Part shown: positions 16,952 through 26,096 of the stretch, piece by piece
Layout: every line of letters starts with the position of its first letter
Position numbering within the stretch: position 1 is the stretch's first letter
Assembly: GCF_024171765.1 (NCBI RefSeq)
Contig: NZ_JAMTCI010000001.1
Coordinates: 2,714,796-2,778,795 of the forward strand
From: Williamsia deligens
GTDB taxonomy: Bacteria > Actinomycetota > Actinomycetes > Mycobacteriales > Mycobacteriaceae
Reading direction: 5' to 3'
DNA length: 64,000 bases
Notes under the pieces: model-generated
What the model was told of the DNA's origin: nothing
Database searches by the model: none
What the model saw: the letters and a program-made list of their open reading frames with translations, nothing else
Translations under genes and position numbers: made by a program

Positions 16952-16980
16952 CGACCCCCGACCACATCGGTCGGGGGTCG
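16952..16980. terminator. Strong hairpin terminator after rpsN
   Basis: CGACCCCCGACC (16952-16963) pairs perfectly with GGTCGGGGGTCG (16969-16980), a 12-bp stem with the loop ACATC. It sits between convergent rpsN and the DUF4262 gene and probably serves both. A U-tract is absent. Confidence 0.75.
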
Positions 16981-16998
16981 TCGTGCGTCCGGGGTCGG

Positions 16999-17604
16999 TC
17001 AGCGTCGGCGCCGCTTCCGCGCCCGGCGGGCAGCGCGGTTCGGTCCGCCCGCAGAGCGGATGACCCGCGGCCCCGCCGCGCGGTGGGAGGACGCCGTGTC
17101 GGGGATGCCGTGGATCTGCTGCTGCTCGGGGAGCAGCGTGTAGCCCTCATCCCACGGGAAGAGCAACTTCTCGTCGGCCCAGACGACCTGCAGCGCAGGC
17201 ACATCGGGGAAGACGGCGCGGGCGTGGATCAGGTCGAGGGTGTCGACCATCTCGATGAGGCGGACCGGGGCGTCGAGGGCGTCGAGCGTGATCTCCTCGC
17301 AATCCTCGACGAGCTGCTTCCAGTCCTCGACGGCGAGGAGGTCGACCATCTCGCTCAGCACCGCGTACGCGGACGCGCACGTCAGCCCGTAGACGGCGAG
17401 TTCCGGGGAGCCGTCGAGCGTCAGGCCCACCGTGTAGGCGAAGGTGCGGTCCGGCATCTCGCCCGCGGCCTCGCAGTCCTCGCAGATGTCGGAGACGGCG
17501 TTGACGACCCATCCGAAGCGCCGGATGCGGGTGATCGTCTCGCGGACCCGCGGGTCCGGATGCCAGCGCGGCAGTCCGGGGGCGGTGATGTCGTGGTCGG
17601 CCAT
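16999..17604 (-). CDS. DUF4262 domain protein
   Basis: The 201-residue protein begins at ATG 17604. The core (about residues 25-165) shows the DUF4262 pattern: RRFGWVVNAV, then FAYTVGLTLDGSPELAVYGL, a helical segment and a C-terminal strand set. The last 35 residues are basic (RAARRARKRRRR), which may bind nucleic acid or be a disordered tail. Function is unknown for the family. It lies between rpsN and rpsH, genes usually adjacent, and points against the operon. Two Cys (ICEDCEA) sit near residue 41. Confidence 0.75.
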   Translation of the reverse strand: MADHDITAPGLPRWHPDPRVRETITRIRRFGWVVNAVSDICEDCEAAGEMPDRTFAYTVGLTLDGSPELAVYGLTCASAYAVLSEMVDLLAVEDWKQLVEDCEEITLDALDAPVRLIEMVDTLDLIHARAVFPDVPALQVVWADEKLLFPWDEGYTLLPEQQQIHGIPDTASSHRAAGPRVIRSAGGPNRAARRARKRRRR

Positions 17605-17690
17605 GGGGTCCTCCTCGATTCGAACATGCGTTCTGTTGTGAGCAGGGAATCAGGTCCCACCGACAGACCCGGGAGAGGATGATCGCGACC

Positions 17691-18362
17691 ATGTCCGACT
17701 TCGTGTTCGCGGTCTGGGGCGACGACCGGCAGGTCCTCCTCGACCCCGCCCTGCACCGACGCGCCGGTGCCCGTGTCGTGCAGACCAACCTCGCCGGCGA
17801 CCCGCGGTTCGCGGGGGCGTTCGCGCTGCAGGCGATGCCGGAACCGATCGACGCGGTGGTGACCGTCGTCGACGCCGACGACCCGGCTCGCGTCGAGTCC
17901 GCCTTGCGGGAGGTCGCACGACGCGTGGTGGGGTGGGAGGTACAGCGACGCACGCCCATCCCGCCGCCGCCCAGCGACGACGGTGAGCCCGCCGATGCGA
18001 TGGCGAACGTGGCCTTCCTGCGTCGACCCGCCGACATGGCCCACGAGGCCTGGCTCGCGCGGTGGATCGGGCACCACACCCCGGTCGCGATCGCCACCCA
18101 GGGCACGTTCGGCTACGTCCAGAACATCGTCGTCGCGCCCGTCACCGACGACGTCGAGCACGTCGACGGGATCGTCGAGGAGCTGTTCCCGGTGGCCGCG
18201 GCGAGCGATCCGCACGCGTTCTACGGCAGTGGGGGCGACGAGGACGAGCTGTCACGACGGATGGCGGCCATGCTGGACAGCGTCGTGGCGATCGGTGCGC
18301 ACCGCGACATCGACGTCGTCCCGACGATCCGGCGCGTGCACACGGTCCCGTCGCCGGGCTGA
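17691..18362 (+). CDS. EthD-like dimeric alpha-beta barrel protein
   Basis: From ATG 17691 the product is 223 residues; the in-frame ATG 17679 abuts the GGGAGAGG and is less likely. The protein looks like a tandem of two ferredoxin-like halves. One is residues about 1-90; in the other, ANVAFLRRPADMAHEAWLAR and WIGHHTPVAIATQGTFGYVQN give the EthD-type LxRKPGxxxEEFxxxWxxxH pattern. EthD-like domains occur in accessory or stress proteins; no reaction can be assigned. It is divergent from the DUF4262 gene and lies inside the split spc operon. Confidence 0.6.
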   Translation: MSDFVFAVWGDDRQVLLDPALHRRAGARVVQTNLAGDPRFAGAFALQAMPEPIDAVVTVVDADDPARVESALREVARRVVGWEVQRRTPIPPPPSDDGEPADAMANVAFLRRPADMAHEAWLARWIGHHTPVAIATQGTFGYVQNIVVAPVTDDVEHVDGIVEELFPVAAASDPHAFYGSGGDEDELSRRMAAMLDSVVAIGAHRDIDVVPTIRRVHTVPSPG

Positions 18363-18698
18363 CCTCGGCGGATCCCCGCGTGACTGATTTGGCCAGGCGG
18401 GCCCGCTTCTCTACACTTGAGCGGTTGCCCGAACCTGGGCGGGTCGCGTCATGCGCTTCTCGCTTTCTCCTGGGCGACCGACGTCTTCTCGGCCTGACGG
18501 CCGCAAGATGCCGGCGGTGCTCCTCTGCACCGTCGGAGTACGGCCCCGCACCGGCACGCCTGTCGGTGCGGAACACGAATCCGACTTCGTGGAAGGCCCA
18601 CCACGTCACGGGACAGGCCGCCGGTGTCACACGACATCGACGGAACCGGCGCGAGCGTGCTGCATGGGAACCGCCGCGAGAAAGGTTGACGGTCACTC
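18363..18698 (+). promoter_or_regulatory. rpsH promoter and ~280-nt leader
   Basis: No convincing gene lies in this 336-bp gap. A -35 TTGGCC (18389-18394) and a -10 TACACT (18412-18417) are 17 bp apart; GCGGTTGCC follows at 18421-18429, as at rplN. The long leader can form CCGCACCG (18546-18553) with CGGTGCGG (18564-18571), a possible S8 or other autoregulatory target. GAGAAAGG at 18680-18687 is the ribosome site for rpsH. Confidence 0.6.
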
Positions 18699-19097
18699 AT
18701 GACCATGACTGATCCGATCGCAGACTTCTTGACACGTCTGCGCAACGCCAACTCGGCGTTCCACGACGAGGTGACCCTGCCGTCGTCGAAGATCAAGGTG
18801 AACATCGCCGAGATCCTCAAGCGCGAGGGCTACATCACCGAGTACCGCACGCAGGACGCGGCGGTCGGCAAGAGCCTCGTCGTCACCCTCAAGTACGGCC
18901 CGAGCCGGGAGCGGAGCATCGCCGGTCTGCGGCGCGTCTCCAAGCCCGGACTGCGGGTCTATGCGAAGTCCACCAACATGCCGAAGGTGCTCGGCGGCCT
19001 CGGCGTGGCCATCATCTCCACGTCCTCGGGTCTGCTGACCGATCGCCAGGCAGCGAACCAGGGCGTCGGCGGCGAAGTCCTCGCCTACGTCTGGTAA
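18699..19097 (+). CDS. rpsH: 30S ribosomal protein S8
   Basis: The 132-residue protein opens [19 protein letters not shown], the mycolata form, which favours ATG 18699 over the ATG two codons later. The C-terminal [20 protein letters not shown] is the 16S rRNA-binding signature. S8 organises the central domain of 16S rRNA and is the usual translational regulator of spc operons. That gives interest to its long private leader. Confidence 0.97.
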   Translation: MTMTDPIADFLTRLRNANSAFHDEVTLPSSKIKVNIAEILKREGYITEYRTQDAAVGKSLVVTLKYGPSRERSIAGLRRVSKPGLRVYAKSTNMPKVLGGLGVAIISTSSGLLTDRQAANQGVGGEVLAYVW

Positions 19098-19109
19098 GGG
19101 GCCAACACA

Positions 19110-19646
19110 ATGTCGCGTATTGGAAAGAACCCGGTCGCCATCCCGGCCGGAGTGGACGTGAAGATCGAGGGCCGCGATGTCCTCGTCAAGGGCCCGAAGG
19201 GTGAGCTCGCGCTCACCGTCTCGGAGCCGATCGACGTGGCGACCGAGGACGGCTCCATCGTCGTCACCCGCCCCGACGACGAGCGTCGCAGCCGTGCCCT
19301 GCACGGCCTGTCGCGCTCGCTGATCAACAACCTCGTCGTCGGTGTGACGCAGGGCTACACGACGAAGATGGAGATCTTCGGCGTCGGCTACCGCGTGCAG
19401 CTCAAGGGCCGCGACCTGGAGTTCGCACTGGGTTACAGCCACCCGGTCCCCATCACCGCGCCCGAGGGCATCACCTTCGCCGTCGAGACGCCGACGAAGT
19501 TCTCGGTCTCGGGCATCGACAAGCAGCAGGTCGGCCAGATCGCCGCCAACATCCGCCGCCTCCGGCGCCCGGACCCCTACAAGGGCAAGGGCATCCGTTA
19601 CGAGGGCGAGCAGATCCGGCGCAAGGTCGGAAAGACGGGTAAGTGA
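19110..19646 (+). CDS. rplF: 50S ribosomal protein L6
   Basis: The 178-residue protein opens with [17 protein letters not shown]. Its C-terminal signature [20 protein letters not shown] is intact. L6 binds 23S rRNA near the factor-binding site. It lies 12 bp after rpsH and 1 bp before rplR, so it is cotranscribed. Confidence 0.97.
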   Translation: MSRIGKNPVAIPAGVDVKIEGRDVLVKGPKGELALTVSEPIDVATEDGSIVVTRPDDERRSRALHGLSRSLINNLVVGVTQGYTTKMEIFGVGYRVQLKGRDLEFALGYSHPVPITAPEGITFAVETPTKFSVSGIDKQQVGQIAANIRRLRRPDPYKGKGIRYEGEQIRRKVGKTGK

Positions 19647-19647
19647 C

Positions 19648-20049
19648 ATGAGTGACACGACAACCAAGAAGCACACACCGATCGGCAAGGACGTCTCGAC
19701 ACGTCGTCGTCGGTCCGTGGCACGTCGCCACTTCCGCCTCCGCAAGAAGATCAGCGGCACGCCCCAGCGGCCCCGCCTGGTCGTGAAGCGGTCGTCGCGG
19801 CACATCCACGTGCAGCTCATCGACGACCTCGCCGGCAAGACCCTCGCCGCCGCCTCGACCATCGAGGCCGACGTGCGGGCGTCCGGCGGCGACAAGTCGG
19901 CGCAGAGCAAGAAGGTCGGCGAGCTGATCGCCGCCCGCGCCAAGGCAGCAGGCGTCGACGCCGTCGTGTTCGACCGCGGTGGTCACGACTACCACGGGCG
20001 CATCGCGGCTCTGGCCGACGCCGCCCGCGAGGGAGGGCTCCAGTTCTGA
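19648..20049 (+). CDS. rplR: 50S ribosomal protein L18
   Basis: The 133-residue protein has the 5S rRNA-binding core ([20 protein letters not shown] and [19 protein letters not shown]). A slightly extended Thr/Lys-rich N-terminus is usual in actinobacteria. It is followed by a 49-bp gap with a fresh ribosome site for rpsE. Confidence 0.97.
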   Translation: MSDTTTKKHTPIGKDVSTRRRRSVARRHFRLRKKISGTPQRPRLVVKRSSRHIHVQLIDDLAGKTLAAASTIEADVRASGGDKSAQSKKVGELIAARAKAAGVDAVVFDRGGHDYHGRIAALADAAREGGLQF

Positions 20050-20098
20050 TGAGCACCCACACGATCACCACAGCTCGTTCCCACGGAAGGACCATCTG

Positions 20099-20770
20099 AT
20101 GCCGGGACGTCAACGGCGTGACGGCGGAACCGGACCCGCCACCAGCACCGATCCCAACGCCCCCGCGGGCGCTGCCGGCGGCGGCGACCGTCGCGGCGGC
20201 GGCGGCCGGGGCGGCAACGATCGTCGCGACAACCGCGGCGGCGGACGCGACAGCGACCGCAACCAGCTCGAGCGCGTCGTCGCCATCAACCGTGTCTCCA
20301 AGGTCGTCAAGGGCGGTCGACGGTTCTCGTTCACCGCGCTCGTCGTCGTCGGTGACGGCCAGGGCATGGTCGGCGTCGGCTACGGCAAGGCCAAAGAGGT
20401 CCCCGCGGCCATCCAGAAGGGTGTCGAGGAGGCCCGGAAGAACTTCTTCCGCGTGCCGCTGATCGGCAGCACCGTGACCCACCCCGTCCAGGGTGAGGCC
20501 GCGGCCGGTGTCGTCATGCTGCGTCCGGCGTCGCCCGGTACCGGTGTGATCGCCGGTGGCGCGGTGCGTGCCGTGCTCGAGTGCGCGGGCGTCCACGACG
20601 TCCTCGCCAAGAGCCTCGGCTCCGACAACGCCATCAACGTCGTCCACGCCACCGTGGCGGCGCTGAAGATGCTGCAGCGTCCCGAAGAGGTCGCTGCCCG
20701 TCGTGGTCTGCCGATCGAGGACGTCGCCCCCGCGGGCATGCTCCGCGCTCGCGCCGGCCAGGGAGTGTGA
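20099..20770 (+). CDS. rpsE: 30S ribosomal protein S5
   Basis: ATG 20099 follows GGAAGGA and gives 223 residues. The first about 55 residues are a Gly/Arg/Asp-rich tail ([19 protein letters not shown]), an actinobacterial extension. The S5 double-stranded RNA-binding domain ([20 protein letters not shown]) and the C-terminal [19 protein letters not shown] follow. S5 acts in decoding fidelity and mRNA entry. The low-complexity tail should be disordered. Confidence 0.96.
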   Translation: MPGRQRRDGGTGPATSTDPNAPAGAAGGGDRRGGGGRGGNDRRDNRGGGRDSDRNQLERVVAINRVSKVVKGGRRFSFTALVVVGDGQGMVGVGYGKAKEVPAAIQKGVEEARKNFFRVPLIGSTVTHPVQGEAAAGVVMLRPASPGTGVIAGGAVRAVLECAGVHDVLAKSLGSDNAINVVHATVAALKMLQRPEEVAARRGLPIEDVAPAGMLRARAGQGV

Positions 20771-20775
20771 GCACC

Positions 20776-20964
20776 ATGGCAGAGCTGAAGATCACCCAGA
20801 TCAAGGGCACGATCGGAACCAAGAGCAATCAGCGCGACAGCCTGCGCACCCTGGGTCTGCGCAAGATCCGCCAGAGCGTCGTGCGCGAGGACACCCCGGC
20901 GAACCGCGGTCTCATCAACGTGGTCCGTCACCTCGTCACCGTCGAAGAGGTTGAGAAGTCATGA
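20776..20964 (+). CDS. rpmD: 50S ribosomal protein L30
   Basis: The 62-residue protein ([20 protein letters not shown]...[14 protein letters not shown]) is a complete L30. It starts 5 bp after rpsE, and its stop overlaps the rplO start by 4 bp (ATGA), which indicates translational coupling. Confidence 0.96.
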   Translation: MAELKITQIKGTIGTKSNQRDSLRTLGLRKIRQSVVREDTPANRGLINVVRHLVTVEEVEKS

Positions 20965-21401
20965 CCATCAAGTTGCACCACCTGCGACCCGCACCCGGGT
21001 CCAAGACCGACAAGACACGCGTCGGCCGCGGTGAGGGCTCCAAGGGCAAGACCGCCGGTCGCGGTACCAAGGGCACCAAGGCACGCAAGAACGTGCCCGC
21101 CGGCTTCGAGGGTGGGCAGATGCCCATCCACATGCGGCTGCCCAAGCTCAAGGGCTTCACCAACCGCAACCGCGTCGAGTACCAGGTCGTGAACCTCGAT
21201 GACATCGCGCGGCTGTTCCCCGAGGGGGGCACCATCGGCGTCGACGACCTCGTCGCCAAGGGTGCGGTCCGCAAGAACGAGTTGGTCAAGGTCCTCGGCG
21301 ACGGTGACCTCTCGGTCGCCGTGCAGGTCTCGGCCAACAAGTTCTCGGCATCGGCCACGGAGAAGATCACCTCGGCGGGTGGCACCACCACGCTGGTGTG
21401 A
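20961..21401 (+). CDS. rplO: 50S ribosomal protein L15
   Basis: The 146-residue protein has the Gly/Lys/Arg-rich L15 N-terminus ([40 protein letters not shown]) and a folded C-terminus with [17 protein letters not shown]15 is a late-assembly 23S rRNA protein. It is the last ribosomal gene of this block, before tandem hairpins and secY. Confidence 0.96.
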   Translation: MTIKLHHLRPAPGSKTDKTRVGRGEGSKGKTAGRGTKGTKARKNVPAGFEGGQMPIHMRLPKLKGFTNRNRVEYQVVNLDDIARLFPEGGTIGVDDLVAKGAVRKNELVKVLGDGDLSVAVQVSANKFSASATEKITSAGGTTTLV

Positions 21402-21428
21402 CCCCACGCCGGCCCCGCGGGGACCTCA

Positions 21429-21467
21429 CCGGGCGCACTCGTCGCCCGGGAGGGTCCCTGCGGGACC
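21429..21467 (+). terminator. Tandem hairpins between rplO and secY
   Basis: CCGGGCG (21429-21435) pairs with CGCCCGG (21443-21449). Then GGTCCC (21453-21458) pairs with GGGACC (21462-21467). The second is followed by CACTGTTAGAGTTC, whose TTAGAGT could be a -10 element for secY. Together they suggest termination or attenuation followed by a new promoter. Confidence 0.5.
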
Positions 21468-21545
21468 ACTGTTAGAGTTCAGAACCATCCCTGATCGGTG
21501 CTGTCGGCCGCGCGCGGGGGCGTGTTCGTTGGGCAGGAGGAATTA

Positions 21546-22871
21546 GTGCGATCGTCCGTTGTCTCGGCCATCCGGACACAGGACCTGAGGCGGAAGATCC
21601 TCTTCGTCATCGGGATTCTCGTCCTCTACCGCCTGGGCGCGACGATCCCGTCGCCCGGCGTCGACTACAAGGTCGTCCGCGGCTGCATCAACGAGGTGTC
21701 CAGTGGCAACTCGGCCGGGATCTACTCGCTGATCAACCTGTTCTCCGGTGGTGCGCTCCTGCAGCTCTCGGTGTTCGCGATCGGCATCATGCCGTACATC
21801 ACCGCCAGCATCATCGTGCAGCTGCTCACCGTCGTCATCCCCCGGTTCGAGCAGCTCCGCAAGGAGGGCCAGTCCGGCCAGGCGAAGATGACGCAGTACA
21901 CCCGCTACCTCACGGTGGCGCTGGCACTGCTGCAGTCGACCGGCATCGTCGCCCTCGCCGACCGCGGTGACCTCCTGCGCGACTGCTCGCGCGGCACAGA
22001 GATCCTGCGCGACCAGTCCATCTTCGGGCTCATCATCATCGTGCTCGTCATGACCGCCGGCGCCTGCGTCGTCATGTGGTTCGGCGAGATCATCACCGAG
22101 CGCGGCATCGGCAACGGCATGTCGCTGCTGATCTTCGCGGGCATCGCGGCCCGCATCCCCGCCGAGGGCAAGCAGATCCTCGACACCCGCGGCGGCCTGG
22201 TCTTCGGCCTCGTCATCCTCGCGGCGATCATCATCGTCGCGGGCGTGGTGTTCATCGAGCAGGGCCAACGCCGGATACCGGTGCAATACGCCAAACGCAT
22301 GGTCGGTCGGAAGATGTACGGCGGCTCGTCGACGTATCTCCCGCTGAAGGTGAACCAGGCGGGCGTCATCCCGGTCATCTTCGCGTCGTCGCTGCTCTAC
22401 CTGCCGAACCTCATCGTGCAGCTGACGCAGAGCAGCACCGGCGACCAGCCGGCGTGGCAGCGCTACATCCAGCAGTACCTGGTGGACCCCAGCAACGGCG
22501 TCTACATCGCCGTGTACTTCCTGATGATCATCTTCTTCACGTACTTCTACGTGGCGGTGACCTTCAACCCGGCCGAGCGCGCCGACGAGATGAAGAAGTA
22601 CGGCGGGTTCATCCCGGGCATCCGTCCCGGTCAGCCCACGGCCGACCACCTCGGTTACGTGCTGAGCCGCATCACCCTGCCGGGGTCGATCTACCTCGGT
22701 GTGATCGCGGTCCTGCCCAACCTGTTCCTCGAGATCGGCAACTCCGGCGGCGTGCAGAACCTGCCGTTCGGTGGCACCGCGGTGCTCATCATGGTGGGCG
22801 TCGGCCTCGACACGGTGAAGCAGATCAACAGCCAGCTCATGCAGCGCAAATACGAAGGGTTCCTGAAGTGA
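21546..22871 (+). CDS. secY: Preprotein translocase subunit SecY
   Basis: GTG 21546 is chosen over an upstream in-frame ATG (21498). It follows a perfect AGGAGG, and the 441-residue product matches the usual actinobacterial SecY length. Ten membrane helices are expected. [20 protein letters not shown] and the plug/pore region [20 protein letters not shown] are clear, as is [20 protein letters not shown]. SecY forms the protein-conducting channel used by SecA (53806-56631). It overlaps adk by 4 bp. Confidence 0.97.
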   Translation: MRSSVVSAIRTQDLRRKILFVIGILVLYRLGATIPSPGVDYKVVRGCINEVSSGNSAGIYSLINLFSGGALLQLSVFAIGIMPYITASIIVQLLTVVIPRFEQLRKEGQSGQAKMTQYTRYLTVALALLQSTGIVALADRGDLLRDCSRGTEILRDQSIFGLIIIVLVMTAGACVVMWFGEIITERGIGNGMSLLIFAGIAARIPAEGKQILDTRGGLVFGLVILAAIIIVAGVVFIEQGQRRIPVQYAKRMVGRKMYGGSSTYLPLKVNQAGVIPVIFASSLLYLPNLIVQLTQSSTGDQPAWQRYIQQYLVDPSNGVYIAVYFLMIIFFTYFYVAVTFNPAERADEMKKYGGFIPGIRPGQPTADHLGYVLSRITLPGSIYLGVIAVLPNLFLEIGNSGGVQNLPFGGTAVLIMVGVGLDTVKQINSQLMQRKYEGFLK

Positions 22872-23413
22872 GACTCGTGATCCTCGGCCCCCCCGGCGCC
22901 GGCAAGGGCACACAGGCGGAGATGCTGTCCGAGAGCCTCGGCATCCCGCACGTCTCGACGGGGGATCTCTTCCGCGCGAACATCTCCGAGGGCACGTCCA
23001 TCGGCCTCGAGGCGAAGAAGTACCTCGACGCCGGTGACCTGGTGCCGTCGCAGATCACGGTCGACATGGTCAAGGCCCGTGTGCAGGAGCCCGACGCGAC
23101 CAACGGCTTCATCCTCGACGGCTTCCCGCGCTCGACCGAGCAGGCCGACGCGCTGACCGAGATCCTCGGCGAGCTCGGCACCTCGCTCGACGCGGTGCTG
23201 TCGTTCGTCGTCGACGAGGACGTCGTGGTCGAGCGGATGCTGGCCCGGGGTCGCGCCGACGACACCGAAGAGGTCATCCGCAACCGCATGCAGGTCTACG
23301 TCAAGGAGACCTCGCCGCTGCTCGAGTACTACGGCGACCAGGTCACCGTCATCGACGCCGTCGGCGACGTCGGCGAGGTGCACCAGCGGGTCCTGCGCGC
23401 CCTGCACTCCTGA
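22868..23413 (+). CDS. adk: Adenylate kinase
   Basis: GTG 22868 overlaps the secY stop (GTGA). The 181-residue product has the P-loop [10 protein letters not shown], the AMP-binding region STGDLFRA and the signature [14 protein letters not shown]. It is the short form with a reduced LID, the size known from mycobacteria. It interconverts ATP+AMP and 2 ADP. The order secY-adk-map is the usual end of the spc operon. Confidence 0.96.
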   Translation: MRLVILGPPGAGKGTQAEMLSESLGIPHVSTGDLFRANISEGTSIGLEAKKYLDAGDLVPSQITVDMVKARVQEPDATNGFILDGFPRSTEQADALTEILGELGTSLDAVLSFVVDEDVVVERMLARGRADDTEEVIRNRMQVYVKETSPLLEYYGDQVTVIDAVGDVGEVHQRVLRALHS

Positions 23414-23417
23414 CCCG

Positions 23418-24212
23418 ATGGGCCTCCGACGCACGAAGACCGTGCCCTTCCGCAGTGCCGGTGAACTCGACGCCATGGCGTCCGCCGGTGCGGTGGTGGG
23501 TGCCGCCCTCGTCGCGGTACGTGCCGCGGCCCGGCCCGGTGTCAGCACCCTCGAACTCGACGAGGTCGCCGAATCGGTGATCCGCGACGCGGGTGCCGTG
23601 CCGTCGTTCAAGGGCTACCACGGGTTCCCCGGATCGATCTGCAGCTCGGTCAACGACGTCGTCGTGCACGGGATCCCCAGTGCCGACGTGGTCCTCGTCG
23701 AGGGCGACCTCGTGTCCATCGACTGCGGGGCGATCCTCGACGGCTGGCACGGCGACTCGGCGTGGACGTTCGGCGTCGGTGACCTGTCCGCCGCCGACGA
23801 GGACTTGTCCGCGGCGACACGGGAGTCGATGGAGGCGGGGATCGCGGCCATGATCCCCGGCAACCGCCTGACCGACGTGTCCCACGCCATCGAGACCGAG
23901 ACGCGCGCAGCCGAGAAGCGATACGGCCGCGGCTTCGGCATCGTGTCGGGTTATGGCGGGCACGGCATCGGACGTCAGATGCACATGGACCCGTTCCTGC
24001 CCAACGAGGGCAAGCCCGGTCGCGGGCCGCAACTCGTCGTGGGCAGCACGCTGGCCATCGAGCCGATGCTGACGCTCGGCACCACCGAGACCTCGGTCGA
24101 GGACGACGACTGGACGATCACCACCGACGACGGTTCGCGCGCCGCGCACTGGGAGCACACCGTCGCCGTCACCGAGGACGGCCCGCGCATCCTCACCGTC
24201 CGCCCGAGCTGA
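23418..24212 (+). CDS. map: Methionine aminopeptidase type I
   Basis: The 264-residue pita-bread-fold enzyme has [15 protein letters not shown] (substrate His), [20 protein letters not shown] (the two metal Asp), [14 protein letters not shown] (metal His) and IEPMLTLG and EHTVAV (metal Glu). It removes initiator Met from nascent proteins in the cytosol. It starts 4 bp after adk. It lacks the SH3-binding N-terminal extension of MetAP1c and so is the short type. Confidence 0.95.
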   Translation: MGLRRTKTVPFRSAGELDAMASAGAVVGAALVAVRAAARPGVSTLELDEVAESVIRDAGAVPSFKGYHGFPGSICSSVNDVVVHGIPSADVVLVEGDLVSIDCGAILDGWHGDSAWTFGVGDLSAADEDLSAATRESMEAGIAAMIPGNRLTDVSHAIETETRAAEKRYGRGFGIVSGYGGHGIGRQMHMDPFLPNEGKPGRGPQLVVGSTLAIEPMLTLGTTETSVEDDDWTITTDDGSRAAHWEHTVAVTEDGPRILTVRPS

Positions 24213-24290
24213 GCGGCGCGTCGGCCACTGTTCACCTGATGGCGGATCCGTCGTCACCATTCGTTCGATCTCTGCGTCGACGCTGCCGAG

Positions 24291-25223
24291 GTGCCCGCAG
24301 ACACCGAACGGACCCTGCCGCGGTCCGGAGGTGGGTCGCCGTGGAACCGCCCCTGGCGTGACTGGGCACTCTTTCTCGCCATCGTCGGTCCCAACCTCGT
24401 GCTGCTGGGCGTTTTCACCTATCGCCCGCTGATCGAGAACATCCGCCTGTCGTTCTACGACTGGAACATCTCGTCGGACACCATCAGCTTCCTCGGGTTC
24501 GACAACTACGTCGAGTGGTTCACCCGCGACGACACCCGCACAATCGTCGTGAACACGGTGATCTTCACGGCCGCAGCGGTTCTCGGGTCGATGGTCATCG
24601 GTCTGGCCCTCGCGCTGCTGCTCGACCGCACGCTGCGCGGCCGGAACCTCGTGCGGTCGGTGGTGTTCGCGCCGTTCGTCATCTCCGGCGCGGCGATCGG
24701 GATCGCGTTCCAGTTCGTCTTCGACCCGAACTTCGGTCTCGTGCGCGACCTCATGCACCGCCTCGGCCTGGGCTCGCCGCCGGACTTCTACCAGGACCCG
24801 CACTGGGCGCTCTTCATGATCACGGTGACGTACCTGTGGAAGAACGTGGGCTACGCCTTCGTCATCTACCTCGCCGCGCTGCAGGGACGGCGGGAGGACC
24901 TGGCCGAGGCCGCCGCCGTCGACGGCGCGTCGCCGTGGACCTACTTCCGCCGAGTGCTCGTCCCGCAGCTGCGTCCGACCACCTACTTCCTGTCGATCAC
25001 GGTGATGCTCAACTCGCTGCAGGTCTTCGACATCATCAACGTGATGACCCGCGGCGGGCCGCTCGGCACCGGCACGACGACGATGGTCTACCAGGTCTAC
25101 GAGGAGTCGTTCGTCAACTTCCGTGCCGGCTACGGGGCGACCGTCGCGACGGTGATGTTCGTCGTCCTGCTGGTGATCACCGTCGCCCAGGTCCGGATCA
25201 TGGACCGGGGGCGGGACTCGTGA
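24291..25223 (+). CDS. ugpA: Glycerophosphodiester/sugar ABC permease (UgpA type)
   Basis: The 310-residue permease starts at GTG 24291. A soluble N-terminus precedes six membrane helices. The EAA loop reads EDLAEAAAVDGASPWTYFRR. FDPNFGLVRDLMHRLGLG and NSLQVFDIINVMTRGGPLGT are typical of MalF/UgpA subunits. The four-gene order permease-permease-binding protein-ATPase matches ugpAEBC of M. tuberculosis. It forms half of the membrane channel and overlaps ugpE by 4 bp. Confidence 0.9.
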   Translation: MPADTERTLPRSGGGSPWNRPWRDWALFLAIVGPNLVLLGVFTYRPLIENIRLSFYDWNISSDTISFLGFDNYVEWFTRDDTRTIVVNTVIFTAAAVLGSMVIGLALALLLDRTLRGRNLVRSVVFAPFVISGAAIGIAFQFVFDPNFGLVRDLMHRLGLGSPPDFYQDPHWALFMITVTYLWKNVGYAFVIYLAALQGRREDLAEAAAVDGASPWTYFRRVLVPQLRPTTYFLSITVMLNSLQVFDIINVMTRGGPLGTGTTTMVYQVYEESFVNFRAGYGATVATVMFVVLLVITVAQVRIMDRGRDS

Positions 25224-26047
25224 CCCGCCCGCGCGCAGCACAGCTCGCCGGCTACGTCGCGATGGTGCTCGTCGTCCTTGCCATCGCGGTGCCCCTGGCG
25301 TGGGTGGTGCTCACCTCGTTCAAGGAGCGCGGCGACATCTACTCGCAGCCCGCGATCTGGTGGCCCCGGGTGTTCGCGGCCTCGAACTACTCCGACGCGA
25401 CGACGTCGGTACCGTTCTGGCGGTTCCTCACCAACTCGGTGATCGTCACCGGCGCACTGGCGATCATCAAGTTCGTGCTCGGCATCGCCTCGGCCTACGG
25501 CCTGGTCTTCCTGCACTTCCCGTTCAAACGGTTGATCTTCGTCGTCGTGATCGCCGCGTTGATGGTGCCCAACCAGATCACCGTCATCGTCAACTACTCG
25601 CTAGTCGCGCAGCTCGGCTACCGGAACACGTTGCTGGGCATCATCGTCCCGCTCGCCGGCGTCGCTTTCGGCACGTTCCTCATGCGCAACCACTTCCTGT
25701 CCATCCCGGCCGAGATCATCGAGGCCGCGCGGATGGACGGTGCCGGACACATGCGCCTGCTGTGGCGGATCATCCTGCCGCTGTCGGGCCCGACGATGGT
25801 CGCCTTCGCCGTCATCACCATCGTCAACGAGTGGAACGAATACCTCTGGCCGTTCCTCATGGCCGACGACTCCTCGGTCGCGACACTGCCCGTCGGCCTG
25901 ACGAAATTGCAGAACAGCGACGGTCTGACCAACTGGGGCCCGGTGATGGCCGCGACGGTCCTCGCGATGATCCCCGTCCTCGCCGTGTTCCTGGTGCTGC
26001 AGCGCCAGATGATCCGCGGCCTGACCTCCGGTGCGGTCAAGGGATGA
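25220..26047 (+). CDS. ugpE: Glycerophosphodiester/sugar ABC permease (UgpE type)
   Basis: The 275-residue permease starts at GTG 25220 within the ugpA stop (GTGA). Six helices are expected. The EAA loop is AEIIEAARMDGAGHMRLLWR, and NEWNEYLWPFLMADD is the conserved C-terminal segment of MalG/UgpE proteins. It pairs with UgpA and docks the ATPase at 27414-28493. Confidence 0.9.
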   Translation: MTRPRAAQLAGYVAMVLVVLAIAVPLAWVVLTSFKERGDIYSQPAIWWPRVFAASNYSDATTSVPFWRFLTNSVIVTGALAIIKFVLGIASAYGLVFLHFPFKRLIFVVVIAALMVPNQITVIVNYSLVAQLGYRNTLLGIIVPLAGVAFGTFLMRNHFLSIPAEIIEAARMDGAGHMRLLWRIILPLSGPTMVAFAVITIVNEWNEYLWPFLMADDSSVATLPVGLTKLQNSDGLTNWGPVMAATVLAMIPVLAVFLVLQRQMIRGLTSGAVKG

Positions 26048-26096
26048 CCGCACCGACGCACCACCCGTTGCCGTCCGGAGAGAAAGAGTCATCACC

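Noticed and set aside
18451-18702. Possible small gene in the rpsH leader
   Set aside because: No ribosome site, no recognisable family, and it runs past the rpsH start; treated as leader RNA.
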